64,000 nt of DNA, from NCBI GenBank assembly GCA_965203435.1, contig CBDBCU010000006.1:186001-250000 (forward strand), written 5' to 3'. Of the stretch, positions 16,210-24,646 are shown in pieces. Every line of letters starts with the position of its first letter. Positions within the stretch are counted from its first letter, which is position 1. Position numbers and translations under genes: made by a program. The stretch is from CBDBCU01 sp965203435 (lineage in GTDB: Bacteria > Chloroflexota > Dehalococcoidia > Lucifugimonadales > UBA3495). The notes under the pieces were generated by a model, which was not told the DNA's origin, did not search any database, and was given only the letters and a program-made list of their open reading frames with translations.

Positions 16210-17442
16210 TTAAGTCCGCAAAAAGCGCGGCGCGGCCGCCACCAATCCCAAAGTCAAGGCAATGCCGGCAATGCCAATAAAGGTGGCGGCCCAGGGCGCG
16301 CCCCACAAGCCGGCCATAAAGCCCACATTGACGCTGCCAAAGCTGTAGGCAAAAATCGCCAGCACCCGCAAACCCAACACCCGGCCCCGGTAATCGGCGT
16401 TGGTATTCCGCAGCAGCATGGTCAACATCATGGTTTGCGTCGAGGAAAAGGCCGCCCCGGTCAACGCCAGGATGCCCAGGGACAGGTAGAAAGAGTCGGA
16501 CAAGGCAAAAATCAGCATACTGCCGTGCCACAGGACAATCGCCAGAATCATCAGCTTGCTGACCGGCCGCAGGTTGCGGACCGCAGCCCAGCCCATCGAC
16601 CCGCTGAGGGCGCCAATGCCAAAGGCGGCGGTCAGCCAGCCCAAGCCGGCCGAATCGGTATGCAGCACATACTCGGCGAAAATGGGCAACAGGGCGGTAT
16701 GGAAAGGCCAGCCGGTCAGGTTGATGATTACCGCCATCAGCAGCGTAACCCAGAGCAGTTGCCGGCTTTTTACATAGCGCAGCCCGGCCCACACCGTTTG
16801 CAGCACCGAACCCGAGGGCCGCCGCTGCTCGCCGCCGCGGGCCGGCCGCACGAACATCGCCGCGATGCTGCTGGAAAAGTAGAACAGGGCGATGACCGCA
16901 TAAGCCCCTTCCGGCCCGAAATCCTTATACAGCAGCCCGCCCAGCAGCGGCCCCAGGATGGTCGAAAGATTTTGCGCCATACTGGTCAGGGCGGCCCCGT
17001 TGCTGATTTTATCCGCCGGCAGGGTGTCGCCAATCAATGCCTGGGCCGAGGGCATCTGGAAAATCCGCACCAGGCTGGCGCTGAGGGTAATGGCAAAAAG
17101 ATGCCAGACCTCCAGCCACCCGGTCAGCAGCAAAGTCAACACCAGCAGACCCAGGCCGGTCATCACCAGTTCAATGCCGGCCAAAAGGCGATGCCGCGGC
17201 AGCCGGTCGGCAATGGCCCCGGCAAAGAGGGCCAGAAAGTTCAGGGCCATCCGCGCCCCGGCAATCGTTCCGGCCAAGAAAGGAGAATCGGTCAGCTGAA
17301 TGACGAACCAGCCCAGCACCAGGGCCTCCATCTGGCTGCCAATCTGAAATTGCGCGATGGAGGCCCAGACCAGGGTAAAGTTCCGCTGCCCCAGAATGGC
17401 AACGGGATAGGCAGCCTGACGCAGGGAATGGGGGATTTTCAT
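16210..17442 (-). CDS. MFS transporter (enterobactin-exporter-like)
   Basis: A 410-residue major facilitator with about 12 hydrophobic helices. GAIADRLPRHRLL is the loop 2-3 signature, and NGAALTSMAQNLSTILGPLLGG is typical of the EntS-like/MFS_3 group that exports small molecules. The frame is open upstream to 17568, but the N-terminal extension is hydrophilic and unlike the family. ATG at 17442 (MKIPHSLRQAA) gives a normal length, although the ribosome site is weak. It is transcribed toward the CMD gene but separated by repeat copies. The substrate is unknown. Confidence 0.8.
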   Translation of the reverse strand: MKIPHSLRQAAYPVAILGQRNFTLVWASIAQFQIGSQMEALVLGWFVIQLTDSPFLAGTIAGARMALNFLALFAGAIADRLPRHRLLAGIELVMTGLGLLVLTLLLTGWLEVWHLFAITLSASLVRIFQMPSAQALIGDTLPADKISNGAALTSMAQNLSTILGPLLGGLLYKDFGPEGAYAVIALFYFSSSIAAMFVRPARGGEQRRPSGSVLQTVWAGLRYVKSRQLLWVTLLMAVIINLTGWPFHTALLPIFAEYVLHTDSAGLGWLTAAFGIGALSGSMGWAAVRNLRPVSKLMILAIVLWHGSMLIFALSDSFYLSLGILALTGAAFSSTQTMMLTMLLRNTNADYRGRVLGLRVLAIFAYSFGSVNVGFMAGLWGAPWAATFIGIAGIALTLGLVAAAPRFLRT

Positions 17443-17547
17443 TAAGCTGATGGGCCTTTGTGCCACGGGGCCGGCAGTCGGTCGGTCAAGATATGCGGTA
17501 GCAGGACAGGAAACTGCCGCCAGTTTAACCCCATCCCGCGGCAAAAG

Positions 17548-17586
17548 AAACCGCCGGACGGGCCGCAATCCGTCCGGCAGCGGTTT
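17548..17586 (-). terminator. Terminator of the HEPN-TPR gene
   Basis: On the minus strand an imperfect stem (AAACCGCTGCCGGACGG paired with CCGTCCGGCGGTTT) is followed by TTTCTTTTG, a T-rich tail, about 50 bases after the HEPN-TPR stop. Confidence 0.65.
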
Positions 17587-17634
17587 GCCGGGAGCTGTAT
17601 TTCCTCGCCGGCCCCCGATGCCGGCAAGGCGCTT

Positions 17635-20041
17635 CTACTGGAGGCCCTCTAGCCGATCCGCCTCCTCAAAATCAGCCAAGGCCCGGTCAAACAGTTCATT
17701 CTGCGCGGCCCCCTCGGCTTGATTCCCCCAAAGCTCGCACGCCTCGCCCCGCAATTGGTAAAGCCGCGCGCGCTCCGCGCGCTCCGGGTTGATGTCGATG
17801 GCGGTGGTGAAGTCCTTGACGGCTTCCTCGAACTGCTGCAAGTTAAGATGGCACACGCCCCGGCTATCGTAGGCAAGGGCAGACTGAGGGTTGAGATCAA
17901 TGGCTTTGGAGAAATCCGCCAAGGCTTCCGGGTACTGCTGAAGCTCACGGTAGCAAGCCCCCCGACCAACGTAGGCGACGGACTCCCCGAGGGTTGAGGT
18001 CGATGGGTTTGGAGAAGTCTGCCAAAGCTTCCTCGTAACGTTGCAACCCAAGGTAGCAAGTCCCCCGCTGTTTGTAAGCGATGGCAAATTGAGGGTTGAG
18101 GTTAATCGCTTCGGAGAAGTCTGCCAAAGCTTCCTCGTCACGTTGCAACTCAAGGTAGCAAGCCCCCCGGTTGTTGTAGGCGATGGCATCCTGAGGGTTG
18201 AGGTCAATAGCTTTGGAGAAGTCCGCCAAGGCTTCTTGGTACCGCTGAAGCCTAAGGTAGCAAAGGCCCCGGTTACCGTAGGCGGCGGCCTCCTGAGGAT
18301 TAAGGTCAATGGCTTTGGAGAAGTCCGCCAAAGCTTCCTCGTATTGCTGAAGCACACCGTGGCAAAGGCCCCGGTTGAAGTACGCGCTGGCATCCTGAGG
18401 GTTGAGTTCAATGGCCTTGGTGTAATCCGCCAAGGCTTCCTCGTACCGCTGGAGATTACGGTAGCAATCCCCCCGGCCACCGTAGGCGGCGGTATCCTGA
18501 GGGTTGAGGTCAATGGCTTTGGTGTAGTCCGCCAAGGCTTCCGGGTACTGCTGAAGCGCATCGTAGCAAAGACCCCGGCAACCGTAGGCGGCGGCATACT
18601 GAGGGTTGAGGTCAATGGCTTTGGTGTAGTCCGCCAAGGCTTCTTGGTATTGCTGGAGCGCAACGTAGCAAAGACCCCGGTTGAAGTACGCGGCGGCATC
18701 CTGAGGGTTGAGGTCAATGGCTTTGGAGAGGTCCGCAAAGGCTTCCTGGTACTGCTGAAGCTCGGTGTAGAAACCACCCCGGACACCGTACGCGGCAAAG
18801 TGAGGGTCAAGGTCAATGGCTTTGGAGAAGTCCGCCAAGGCTTCTTGGTGTTGCTGGAGCTCATGGTAGCAAAAGCCCCGGTTAACGTAGGCGATGTCAT
18901 CCTGAGGGTTGAGATCAATGGCTTTGGAGAAATCCGCCAAGGCTTCTTGGTGTTGCTGGAGCGCACGGTAGCAAAGGCCCCGGTTAACGTATGCGGTGGC
19001 ATACTGAGAGTTGAGATCAATGGCTTTGGAGAAATCCGCCAGGGCTTCTTGGTCTTGCTGGAGCGCACGGTAGCAAAGGCCCCGGTTGTAGTAGGCGGTG
19101 GACTCCTGAGGGGCAAGGTCAATGGCTTTGGTGTAGTCCGCCAAGGCTTCTTGGTACTGCTGGATAGCAGTGTAGCGATTGCCCCGGTGGAAGTACGCGG
19201 CGGCATCCTGAGGGTTGCGGCGAATTGCTTGGTTGAGAGCCGCAATTTCGGGCGTGGCATTGCTTGCCCGACCCGCCCGCTCCCGCCGCCGCCGACTTGC
19301 CCGCGTCTCAATTTCGGGCGTGGCATTGCTTGCCACTTCGGGTTGGGACAAGCTGAGGCTTTCGCCTACCGCATGAGTCGGGTTTAGACGGGGGCTAGCG
19401 GCCGGCCCCGCTGCCAGTTGCGTATGGAGCGATTCCGACACGGCGGCGTGGATAGCATCCACCAAATTATCGGGCAGGGGACGCCCGACTTGGGATTGCA
19501 AGGCTTCGAGCCTTGCTAGTTGCCCCTTAGCTTCAGGATGGCGGTCGGCTATGGCTTCTAGCCACGTGCTGGCCGTGGCGAGAGCCATCCTTACCTGAGT
19601 AAGGGTGAATTGGTGAGTTGGCAAGCTGTCAAGGTGCGACCGAAGGTTGCGGTAACGTTTCAGTCTCTTGGCGTCCCCTTCGAGCGAATCGCCCACGATC
19701 TCCCCGAGCTCACTTTGGAACGACTCCAAGGGATTTTTACCCCCCGGGGCGGGATCCGGGGCCGTCTCGTTAAGAATCAGGTTCAGGATATTGAGGATAT
19801 CCATCCCCTTGAAAGTATCGGGCATTGCCGGCAAAGTATTGGCGCTTCCGCCTTTCCGGTTGGGATTGCAGAAACGCCAGAGTTTCTTGGGGTTGCCGGC
19901 AAGCTCCGGAAACTCCTTGGTTACCGTGGCCTCGACAAAGGGGATGAGGCCAACGCGGAGACGAATGAAAGCCTCCCCCACGATCTTATCGTTCTCTACC
20001 GACTGGGCCAGGGTGTTCTCTACCGACTCGTCTATGGTCAT
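17635..20041 (-). CDS. HEPN-TPR repeat protein, interrupted by a +1 frameshift near 17984
   Basis: The ATG at 20041 follows GGAGGAAACG. The first ~165 residues resemble Swt1-type HEPN domains (VGEAFIRLRVGLIPFVE; then RNLRSH at 131-136, the Rx4H ribonuclease motif). A basic/Ala-rich linker with a duplicated ASNATPEI follows. About 14 tandem 34-residue TPRs of near-identical sequence (EALADFSKAIDLNPQ) come next, and a degenerate last unit ends at 17635. The frame breaks at a run of four C (17984-17987, plus strand): the first frame ends at 17945, while the second continues the TPRs in register. Restoring one base gives about 800 residues. It could be a real mutation, programmed slippage or an assembly error. 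HEPN-TPR proteins are suspected RNases in defence. Confidence 0.72.
17850..19215 (-). repeat. Tandem 102-bp coding repeat array (TPR units)
   Basis: Roughly thirteen to fourteen 102-base units, strongly conserved at the DNA level (for example GAGGTCAATGGCTTTGG recurs in almost every unit on the plus strand). Most differences are in the variable surface codons. One unit (about 18.8 kb) is one codon short. Such arrays change copy number by recombination. Confidence 0.85.
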
Positions 20042-20075
20042 CGTTTCCTCCGCGGAATCCGAAAGTCTGGTGGCT

Positions 20076-20103
20076 ATTATACGCCCTTGGCGAGGGTTGT
20101 CAA
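20076..20103 (-). promoter_or_regulatory. Consensus sigma-70 promoter of the HEPN-TPR gene
   Basis: On the minus strand: TTGACA (20098-20103), 16-base spacer, TATAAT (20076-20081), both perfect. The start codon is 35 bases downstream of the -10 box. High constitutive expression is expected. Confidence 0.75.
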
Positions 20104-20125
20104 GCCCAAGATCCAGTTCTCCCCC

Positions 20126-21028
20126 CTACACATTCCGCAACTTGGGATCCAAGCGATCCCGCAGCCAGTCCCCCAGCAGGTTCATCGACAGCACCGTCAG
20201 CAGAATCGCCAGGCCGGGGAAAAAGGACAGCCACCAGGCATTGATGACCAAAGCCCGCCCATCCGCTACCATCAGTCCCCAGGCCGGATTGGGCGGCGGG
20301 ATGCCGGCCCCCAGGAAACTGAGCGACGCCTCCAGAATGATTACTACCCCCACTTCCAGGGTCGCCAGCACTATGATGGTGTTGACCACATTGGGCAGCA
20401 GATGGCGGCGGATGATCCGGGAAGTCGAGGCCCCGGACACCTTGGCCCGGGCCACAAAATCCTGATGCCGTAGCGCCAGCACCTCGCCGCGCACCAACCG
20501 GGCGTAGCGCGTCCACAGGGTCAGGGCCACCACTATTATCACCGTGAAATAGCTCGGCCCCAACGCCGCCGCCAATATCAATGCCAGCAGGATGGACGGG
20601 ATGGAAATCTTGATGTCCACCAGGCGCATTATGATGTGATCCCACAGGCCGCCGAAGTAGCCGGCCAGCAGCCCCAGGGTAGTGCCGACAATCCCGCCGC
20701 AGAGGATGGATATGGCGGCGATGGTCAGGGATATGCGCGCCCCGTAAATGATGCGGCTGAGCATATCCCGCCCCAGCTTGTCCGTCCCCAAAGGATGTTT
20801 CCAGGAGCCGCCCTCCAGCCAGGCCGGGGGTTGCAGCCGCTCCAGCACATTGCCTTTAGTCGGTTCGTGGGGGGCCACATAGTCGGCGAACAGGGCCGGA
20901 ATGACCAGCACGAACAGCATCACCGCCAGGGAGAGCAGGGGATAGCGGCGGATCCGGGCCATTCCCCGCCGCAGCGGGCCGCCGCCGGTTCGCCCGTAAG
21001 CCGGATTTTCGGCGATGTTTGCCGCCAT
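20126..21028 (-). CDS. Peptide/nickel-type ABC transporter permease (DppC/OppC family)
   Basis: A 300-residue inner-membrane permease. After a cytoplasmic N-terminus, six hydrophobic segments are seen. The OppC_N region carries HPLGTDKLGRDMLSRIIYGAR, and the cytoplasmic coupling loop is RHQDFVARAKVSGASTSRIIRRHLLPN (EAA motif). It pairs with the DppB-like permease upstream and the binding protein further upstream on the same strand, in the usual order. No DppD/DppF ATPase follows; the next gene downstream is the HEPN-TPR gene with its own promoter. The ligand is unknown. Confidence 0.92.
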   Translation of the reverse strand: MAANIAENPAYGRTGGGPLRRGMARIRRYPLLSLAVMLFVLVIPALFADYVAPHEPTKGNVLERLQPPAWLEGGSWKHPLGTDKLGRDMLSRIIYGARISLTIAAISILCGGIVGTTLGLLAGYFGGLWDHIIMRLVDIKISIPSILLALILAAALGPSYFTVIIVVALTLWTRYARLVRGEVLALRHQDFVARAKVSGASTSRIIRRHLLPNVVNTIIVLATLEVGVVIILEASLSFLGAGIPPPNPAWGLMVADGRALVINAWWLSFFPGLAILLTVLSMNLLGDWLRDRLDPKLRNV

Positions 21029-21058
21029 AGCCGCCGCCCCCTTATTGGATATTCGTTC

Positions 21059-21087
21059 CGCTCATCCTGAACTTGTTGAAGGACGGA
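21059..21087 (+). repeat. Dispersed repeat family B, single copy
   Basis: A CATCCTGAACTTGTTGAAGG copy between the two permease genes, within the predicted operon. Confidence 0.85.
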
Positions 21088-21129
21088 ACGAATATCCGGC
21101 AATAATCCTTGTCCCCTTGCCTTGCCCGG

Positions 21130-22053
21130 CTAGGAAGTGTAACGAATCCGCGGATCCAAGTAGGCGTAAAGTATATCTACCAGCAGGTTGCTGGCAATAT
21201 AAATGACGCCGAAAAACAGCACTACGCTTTGCACCACCTGGAAATCCCGGGCCTCCAGGGCGTCAATAGCCAGCAGTCCCACCCCCGGCCAGGCAAACAC
21301 CGTCTCGATGACCACGGAGCCGGTCAAGAACCCACCCAGGATGAACCCGAAGTAGGTCAGCGGCGCAATGGCGGCGTTGCGGAGGCAGTGTTTCCAGATG
21401 ACTTTCCAGTTCGGTATCCCTTTAATCCGGGCCAGTTTGACATACTCGCTGTCCAGCACCTCCAGCATTGACGAGCGGGTCAGCCGCATTACCGCCGCCA
21501 CCTGAAACCAGCCCAGGGCAAAGGCCGGCAATATCAAACTGGTCATTCCCTGCCGCCCCGAGGCCGGCAGCCAGCCTAGCGTTACGGCGAAAACCCAGAT
21601 CAGCACGATGCCCACCCAGAACGAGGGCGCAGCCTGCCCCAGCAGGGCCACCACCTTGCCGGCGTAGTCAATGCCGGTATCCTTTTTCACCGCCACCAGC
21701 ACCCCCAAGGGCAAGGCCAGCAGCGCCGCCACAATCAGCGCAAAAAAGGACAATTGCAGGGTAGCCGGCAGGCGGGCCAGGATTAGCTCCAAGGTTGACC
21801 GCCCCGGCCACTTGATCGAGACGCCGAAGTTGCCGCGAAAGATGTTACCCACATAGACCAGGTACTGGATATGCAGCGGCTCGTCCAAGCCCCAAAGCTC
21901 GGCGGTCTGAATGAAATCCTGTTCCGTGGCATCCTCCGGCAGCAGCACATCCATCGGATTGCCGGAGATGCGGGCCAGGGAAAAGACGATGATGCTCATG
22001 GCAAACAGGGCCAGGAGAGCATGAAACAGGCGGACAACGATGTAACGCTGCAT
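21130..22053 (-). CDS. Peptide/nickel-type ABC transporter permease (DppB/OppB family)
   Basis: A 307-residue permease with six transmembrane segments. The N-terminus MQRYIVVRLFHALLALFAMS is classic for DppB, followed by DPLHIQYL-like DEPLHIQYLVYVGNIFRGNFG. The EAA loop reads YVKLARIKGIPNWKVIWKHCLRNA. It forms the membrane channel with the DppC-like partner. It lies between the binding-protein gene (upstream) and the second permease, separated from each by repeat copies. Confidence 0.92.
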   Translation of the reverse strand: MQRYIVVRLFHALLALFAMSIIVFSLARISGNPMDVLLPEDATEQDFIQTAELWGLDEPLHIQYLVYVGNIFRGNFGVSIKWPGRSTLELILARLPATLQLSFFALIVAALLALPLGVLVAVKKDTGIDYAGKVVALLGQAAPSFWVGIVLIWVFAVTLGWLPASGRQGMTSLILPAFALGWFQVAAVMRLTRSSMLEVLDSEYVKLARIKGIPNWKVIWKHCLRNAAIAPLTYFGFILGGFLTGSVVIETVFAWPGVGLLAIDALEARDFQVVQSVVLFFGVIYIASNLLVDILYAYLDPRIRYTS

Positions 22054-22083
22054 TGCTCCTCCTATCCCCTATAGGATATAACC

Positions 22084-22225
22084 CCGCTCACCCTGAACTT
22101 GTTGAAAGGCGCCGGGAATGGCCCGGTTTGGCCCCGGCTTGTTCCCCCGCTCATCCTGAACTTGTTGAAGGGACGCCGCAGCCGGTGACGGCGTATCCGT
22201 CCTTCAACAAGTTCAGGACGAGCGG
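22084..22225. repeat. Cluster of three family B repeats, one inverted
   Basis: Direct copies lie at about 22084-22110 and 22148-22174, and an inverted copy at about 22198-22225. The last two form a 28-base inverted pair about 25 bases apart. They fall in the gap between the binding-protein gene and the DppB-like gene. Confidence 0.85.
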
Positions 22226-22280
22226 AACGAATACGCCGCCGGCCAACGGCATCCTCCGCAAGTCCTCCCGGTCAAGCCCC

Positions 22281-22418
22281 ATCCCCGCCTATTGGGGAAT
22301 GTTTCTACCGTCATTCCCGCGTAAGCGGGAATCCACGTCCGGGCATACTAGCCAATCCCTTTCGTGTCGTCATTCCCGCGTAAGCGGGAATCCCGCCCCC
22401 GCCTATTGGGGAATGGTC
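22281..22418. repeat. Two family A half-elements flanked by a duplicated gene end
   Basis: Two direct copies of TTCCCGCGTAAGCGGGAAT (near 22314 and 22373). They are bracketed by CCCCGCCTATTGGGGAATG at 22282-22301 and again at about 22396-22415. The right copy contains the last codons and stop of the binding-protein gene; the left is a displaced duplicate. Confidence 0.75.
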
Positions 22419-24364
22419 TCGATATATTCCAGGTGGGTATAGAACCCGCTGATGAACCCCGGGAAAGTGTAACTCTTGATGAACTTGGGGTTTATCGCAA
22501 TGTCCGGCGCAATGTCGAACATCGGCAGGGTGCAAATCTGCTCAAAGCAGAAATCGCCAATGTCCCGCATAATCGCCGTCCGCTGCCCCTTGTCAATGGT
22601 CACATTCAGTTCCTCGATCTTCTGATCGATGAACGCATCCTGAAAGGCGTGAACCGAGCCGCAGGTGCAGTACCGGGTCTCCAGATGATAGACGGTGTAG
22701 TTGTACCCGGCCGAGCCGGAGATGGTGTTGTGGATTTCCCGGGCCCGCCGCTGGGAGCGGATTTTGCTGGCCTCGATGTTCTCCTGCTGCGGCCGCAGCC
22801 CGATAGCCGCGAAGTCCAGAGCCATCGCTTGCCCGATGTCCACAATTTCCGGCAGGGTAGTGTCGGAATCCAGGGCCAGGGTGAACTCGAACCCGTCCGC
22901 GTAGCCGGCCTCGGCCAGCAGCCGCTTCGCCGCTTCCGGATCGTAGCCGTACACCTCGTCCCAGCGTTCCGCCCATTCCGGGTTAATCAGCCCGGGCCAA
23001 ACCTGTTCATCCAGAGCGGTAAAACTGGTGTAGGCCGGAATGGACACCTCGGCCCCGGGCAGCAAAGCCTGGGCGATGGCTTCCCGGTTCACCGCCTTGG
23101 CCATGGCCTGCCGCACCGGCTGCAACAGCATCGGATTGTCCGGGTCGATGGTATCCGGCTCGGTGTGGTAGTTGCCCCAGAAATGCCAGAAGTGGGAAAC
23201 CCCGGGATAGACGCCGGAAACGAACTCCATTCCCCGCTCGTTCACTTCCTCCCGGATGGAGCGCTCAATCACCGCCAGATGCACCTGCTCGGTCAGCAGG
23301 GCGGCCAGCCGGGTCTGACTTTCGGCAATGGCCCGATACTCCAGCTGGTCATACTGCGGCGTCACCCGCCAATGCTCCTCGGCGGCGTCATACAGCACAT
23401 GGGAGCCCTCGACCCGCTCCACATAGCTCAGCGGGCCGGTGCCGACCATCTTTTCGCCCATCCCCTCGTCGCCCACCGCCGCCCAGCGGGCTTTGCTTTC
23501 CATAGGCAGATTGCGCCGCTTGCCCAGGTTGAACAGAGCTTCCGGCAGCACGATGCCCAGGTGGATGACCACCTGATGGTCGTCCACGATTTCGACCACT
23601 TCCGCGGCGCGCTGGGTAACAGTGGCTTCGTCATCCCCCTTCTTGACGCCCATAATCTTGCGCCAAGTGCTGACGCCGCTGGGCTTGGCCGTGGGCTGCA
23701 CCAGCAGCCACAGGGAATGGCGCACATCCTCGGCGCTGAACTCCCCATAGCCATCCTGCCACGGCACGCCCTCCCGCAGATTGAAAGTCCAATCCTTGCC
23801 GTTGGGGGCCATTTCCCAGGATTCGGCCAACTCCGGCACATAAGCGCCGCTGGCGTTGTCGATGCCCACCAGATACTCATAGACCGGCCACTTGTCCAGG
23901 AAACCGCCAATGTTGACCTTGTAGGTGTAGTTGGAATCCCAGGACTGGCCGCCGACGGCAATGGCTACCTTGTCGATCCGATTGTCCACGGTGACCGCCG
24001 CCACGGCCGGCTCCGGCTGCGCTTGCGGGGCCGGAGTAGGAACGACATATTCCTGCCGGGTAGTCTGCGGCCCGGCCGGGGCGATCGTGGGCGCAGTCTG
24101 CGCCGGAGCGGCGCCGCCGCCGCTGGCCGGGGCGGCGACCCCGGAGCCGCTCGGTTCTTGTTGGGCCGGCGCGGCCGGTTGCCCGGGCGCGGCCGGTTCT
24201 TGGGCCGGAGCCGCCGGCTGCTGCTGCTGCGCCGCCGGTTGGGCCGGCGCGGCCGGAGCCGCCGGTTCCTGGGCGGCCGAACCGCAGGCCACTATCAAAG
24301 CCAGGGTTAAAACGGCCGCCAGCATCGCCAGCAGCCGGATCTTGCCGAACCCCTTTCCTGCCAT
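22403..24364 (-). CDS. ABC transporter substrate-binding lipoprotein (peptide/nickel type, SBP family 5)
   Basis: A 653-residue extracytoplasmic binding protein. The N-terminal signal ends in a lipobox (LIVAC), so it is probably a lipoprotein. A very long Ala/Pro/Gln-rich linker (about residues 25-110) precedes the SBP_bac_5 fold. Characteristic stretches are YVPELAESWEMAPNGKDWTF and LTEQVHLAVIER in the middle. It would capture an oligopeptide-like or nickel-complex ligand and pass it to the two permeases. The ATG at 24364 is chosen over 24370 because GGAGG then has the normal 7-base spacing. No ATPase gene is present in the cluster. Confidence 0.9.
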   Translation of the reverse strand: MAGKGFGKIRLLAMLAAVLTLALIVACGSAAQEPAAPAAPAQPAAQQQQPAAPAQEPAAPGQPAAPAQQEPSGSGVAAPASGGGAAPAQTAPTIAPAGPQTTRQEYVVPTPAPQAQPEPAVAAVTVDNRIDKVAIAVGGQSWDSNYTYKVNIGGFLDKWPVYEYLVGIDNASGAYVPELAESWEMAPNGKDWTFNLREGVPWQDGYGEFSAEDVRHSLWLLVQPTAKPSGVSTWRKIMGVKKGDDEATVTQRAAEVVEIVDDHQVVIHLGIVLPEALFNLGKRRNLPMESKARWAAVGDEGMGEKMVGTGPLSYVERVEGSHVLYDAAEEHWRVTPQYDQLEYRAIAESQTRLAALLTEQVHLAVIERSIREEVNERGMEFVSGVYPGVSHFWHFWGNYHTEPDTIDPDNPMLLQPVRQAMAKAVNREAIAQALLPGAEVSIPAYTSFTALDEQVWPGLINPEWAERWDEVYGYDPEAAKRLLAEAGYADGFEFTLALDSDTTLPEIVDIGQAMALDFAAIGLRPQQENIEASKIRSQRRAREIHNTISGSAGYNYTVYHLETRYCTCGSVHAFQDAFIDQKIEELNVTIDKGQRTAIMRDIGDFCFEQICTLPMFDIAPDIAINPKFIKSYTFPGFISGFYTHLEYIETIPQ

Positions 24365-24407
24365 AACCATACCTCCGCTAAACCTGCCGACCGGATTTGC
24401 CGATGAA

Positions 24408-24436
24408 ATAATGCGTTCCGGGCCATAGCCGGTCAA
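24408..24436 (-). promoter_or_regulatory. Sigma-70-type promoter of the SBP/permease operon
   Basis: On the minus strand: TTGACC (24431-24436), 17-base spacer, CATTAT (24408-24413). Confidence 0.5.
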
Positions 24437-24606
24437 AACCGCTTGGCCCCCAATCCCGAGCCACCGCCGGGAAACCAGCAGCGCCCGCCGCCAAAGCAAG
24501 CCAAAGTCCCGTCCCCGATTGTGCCACAGAAAACCGGCAAAAGCAACCGCCAATCAAATCCACTCACCCGGAACTGGTTGCAGGCTGGGCAATCCGACCC
24601 CAAATC

Positions 24607-24615
24607 TGCTATATT
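24607..24615 (+). promoter_or_regulatory. Extended -10 promoter of the type IIG-like methylase
   Basis: TGC directly followed by TATATT (24610-24615) is an extended -10 element; no good -35 box is seen. The start codon is about 30 bases downstream. Confidence 0.4.
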
Positions 24616-24646
24616 ATAGGCAGACATCACTTTGCCGGGAGCCGGA

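Noticed and set aside
16099..17445. 448-codon frame on the plus strand
   Set aside because: Antisense to the MFS gene; Gln/Gly/Pro-rich, no domain, no ribosome site.
17850..19215. Possible CRISPR array
   Set aside because: Units are 102 bases, contiguous and coding; there are no short repeats with unique spacers and no cas genes.
18041..19387. 448-codon plus-strand frame with regular VNGFGEVRQGFLV units
   Set aside because: It is the reverse complement of the TPR repeat array; the repeat pattern is inherited from the coding strand.
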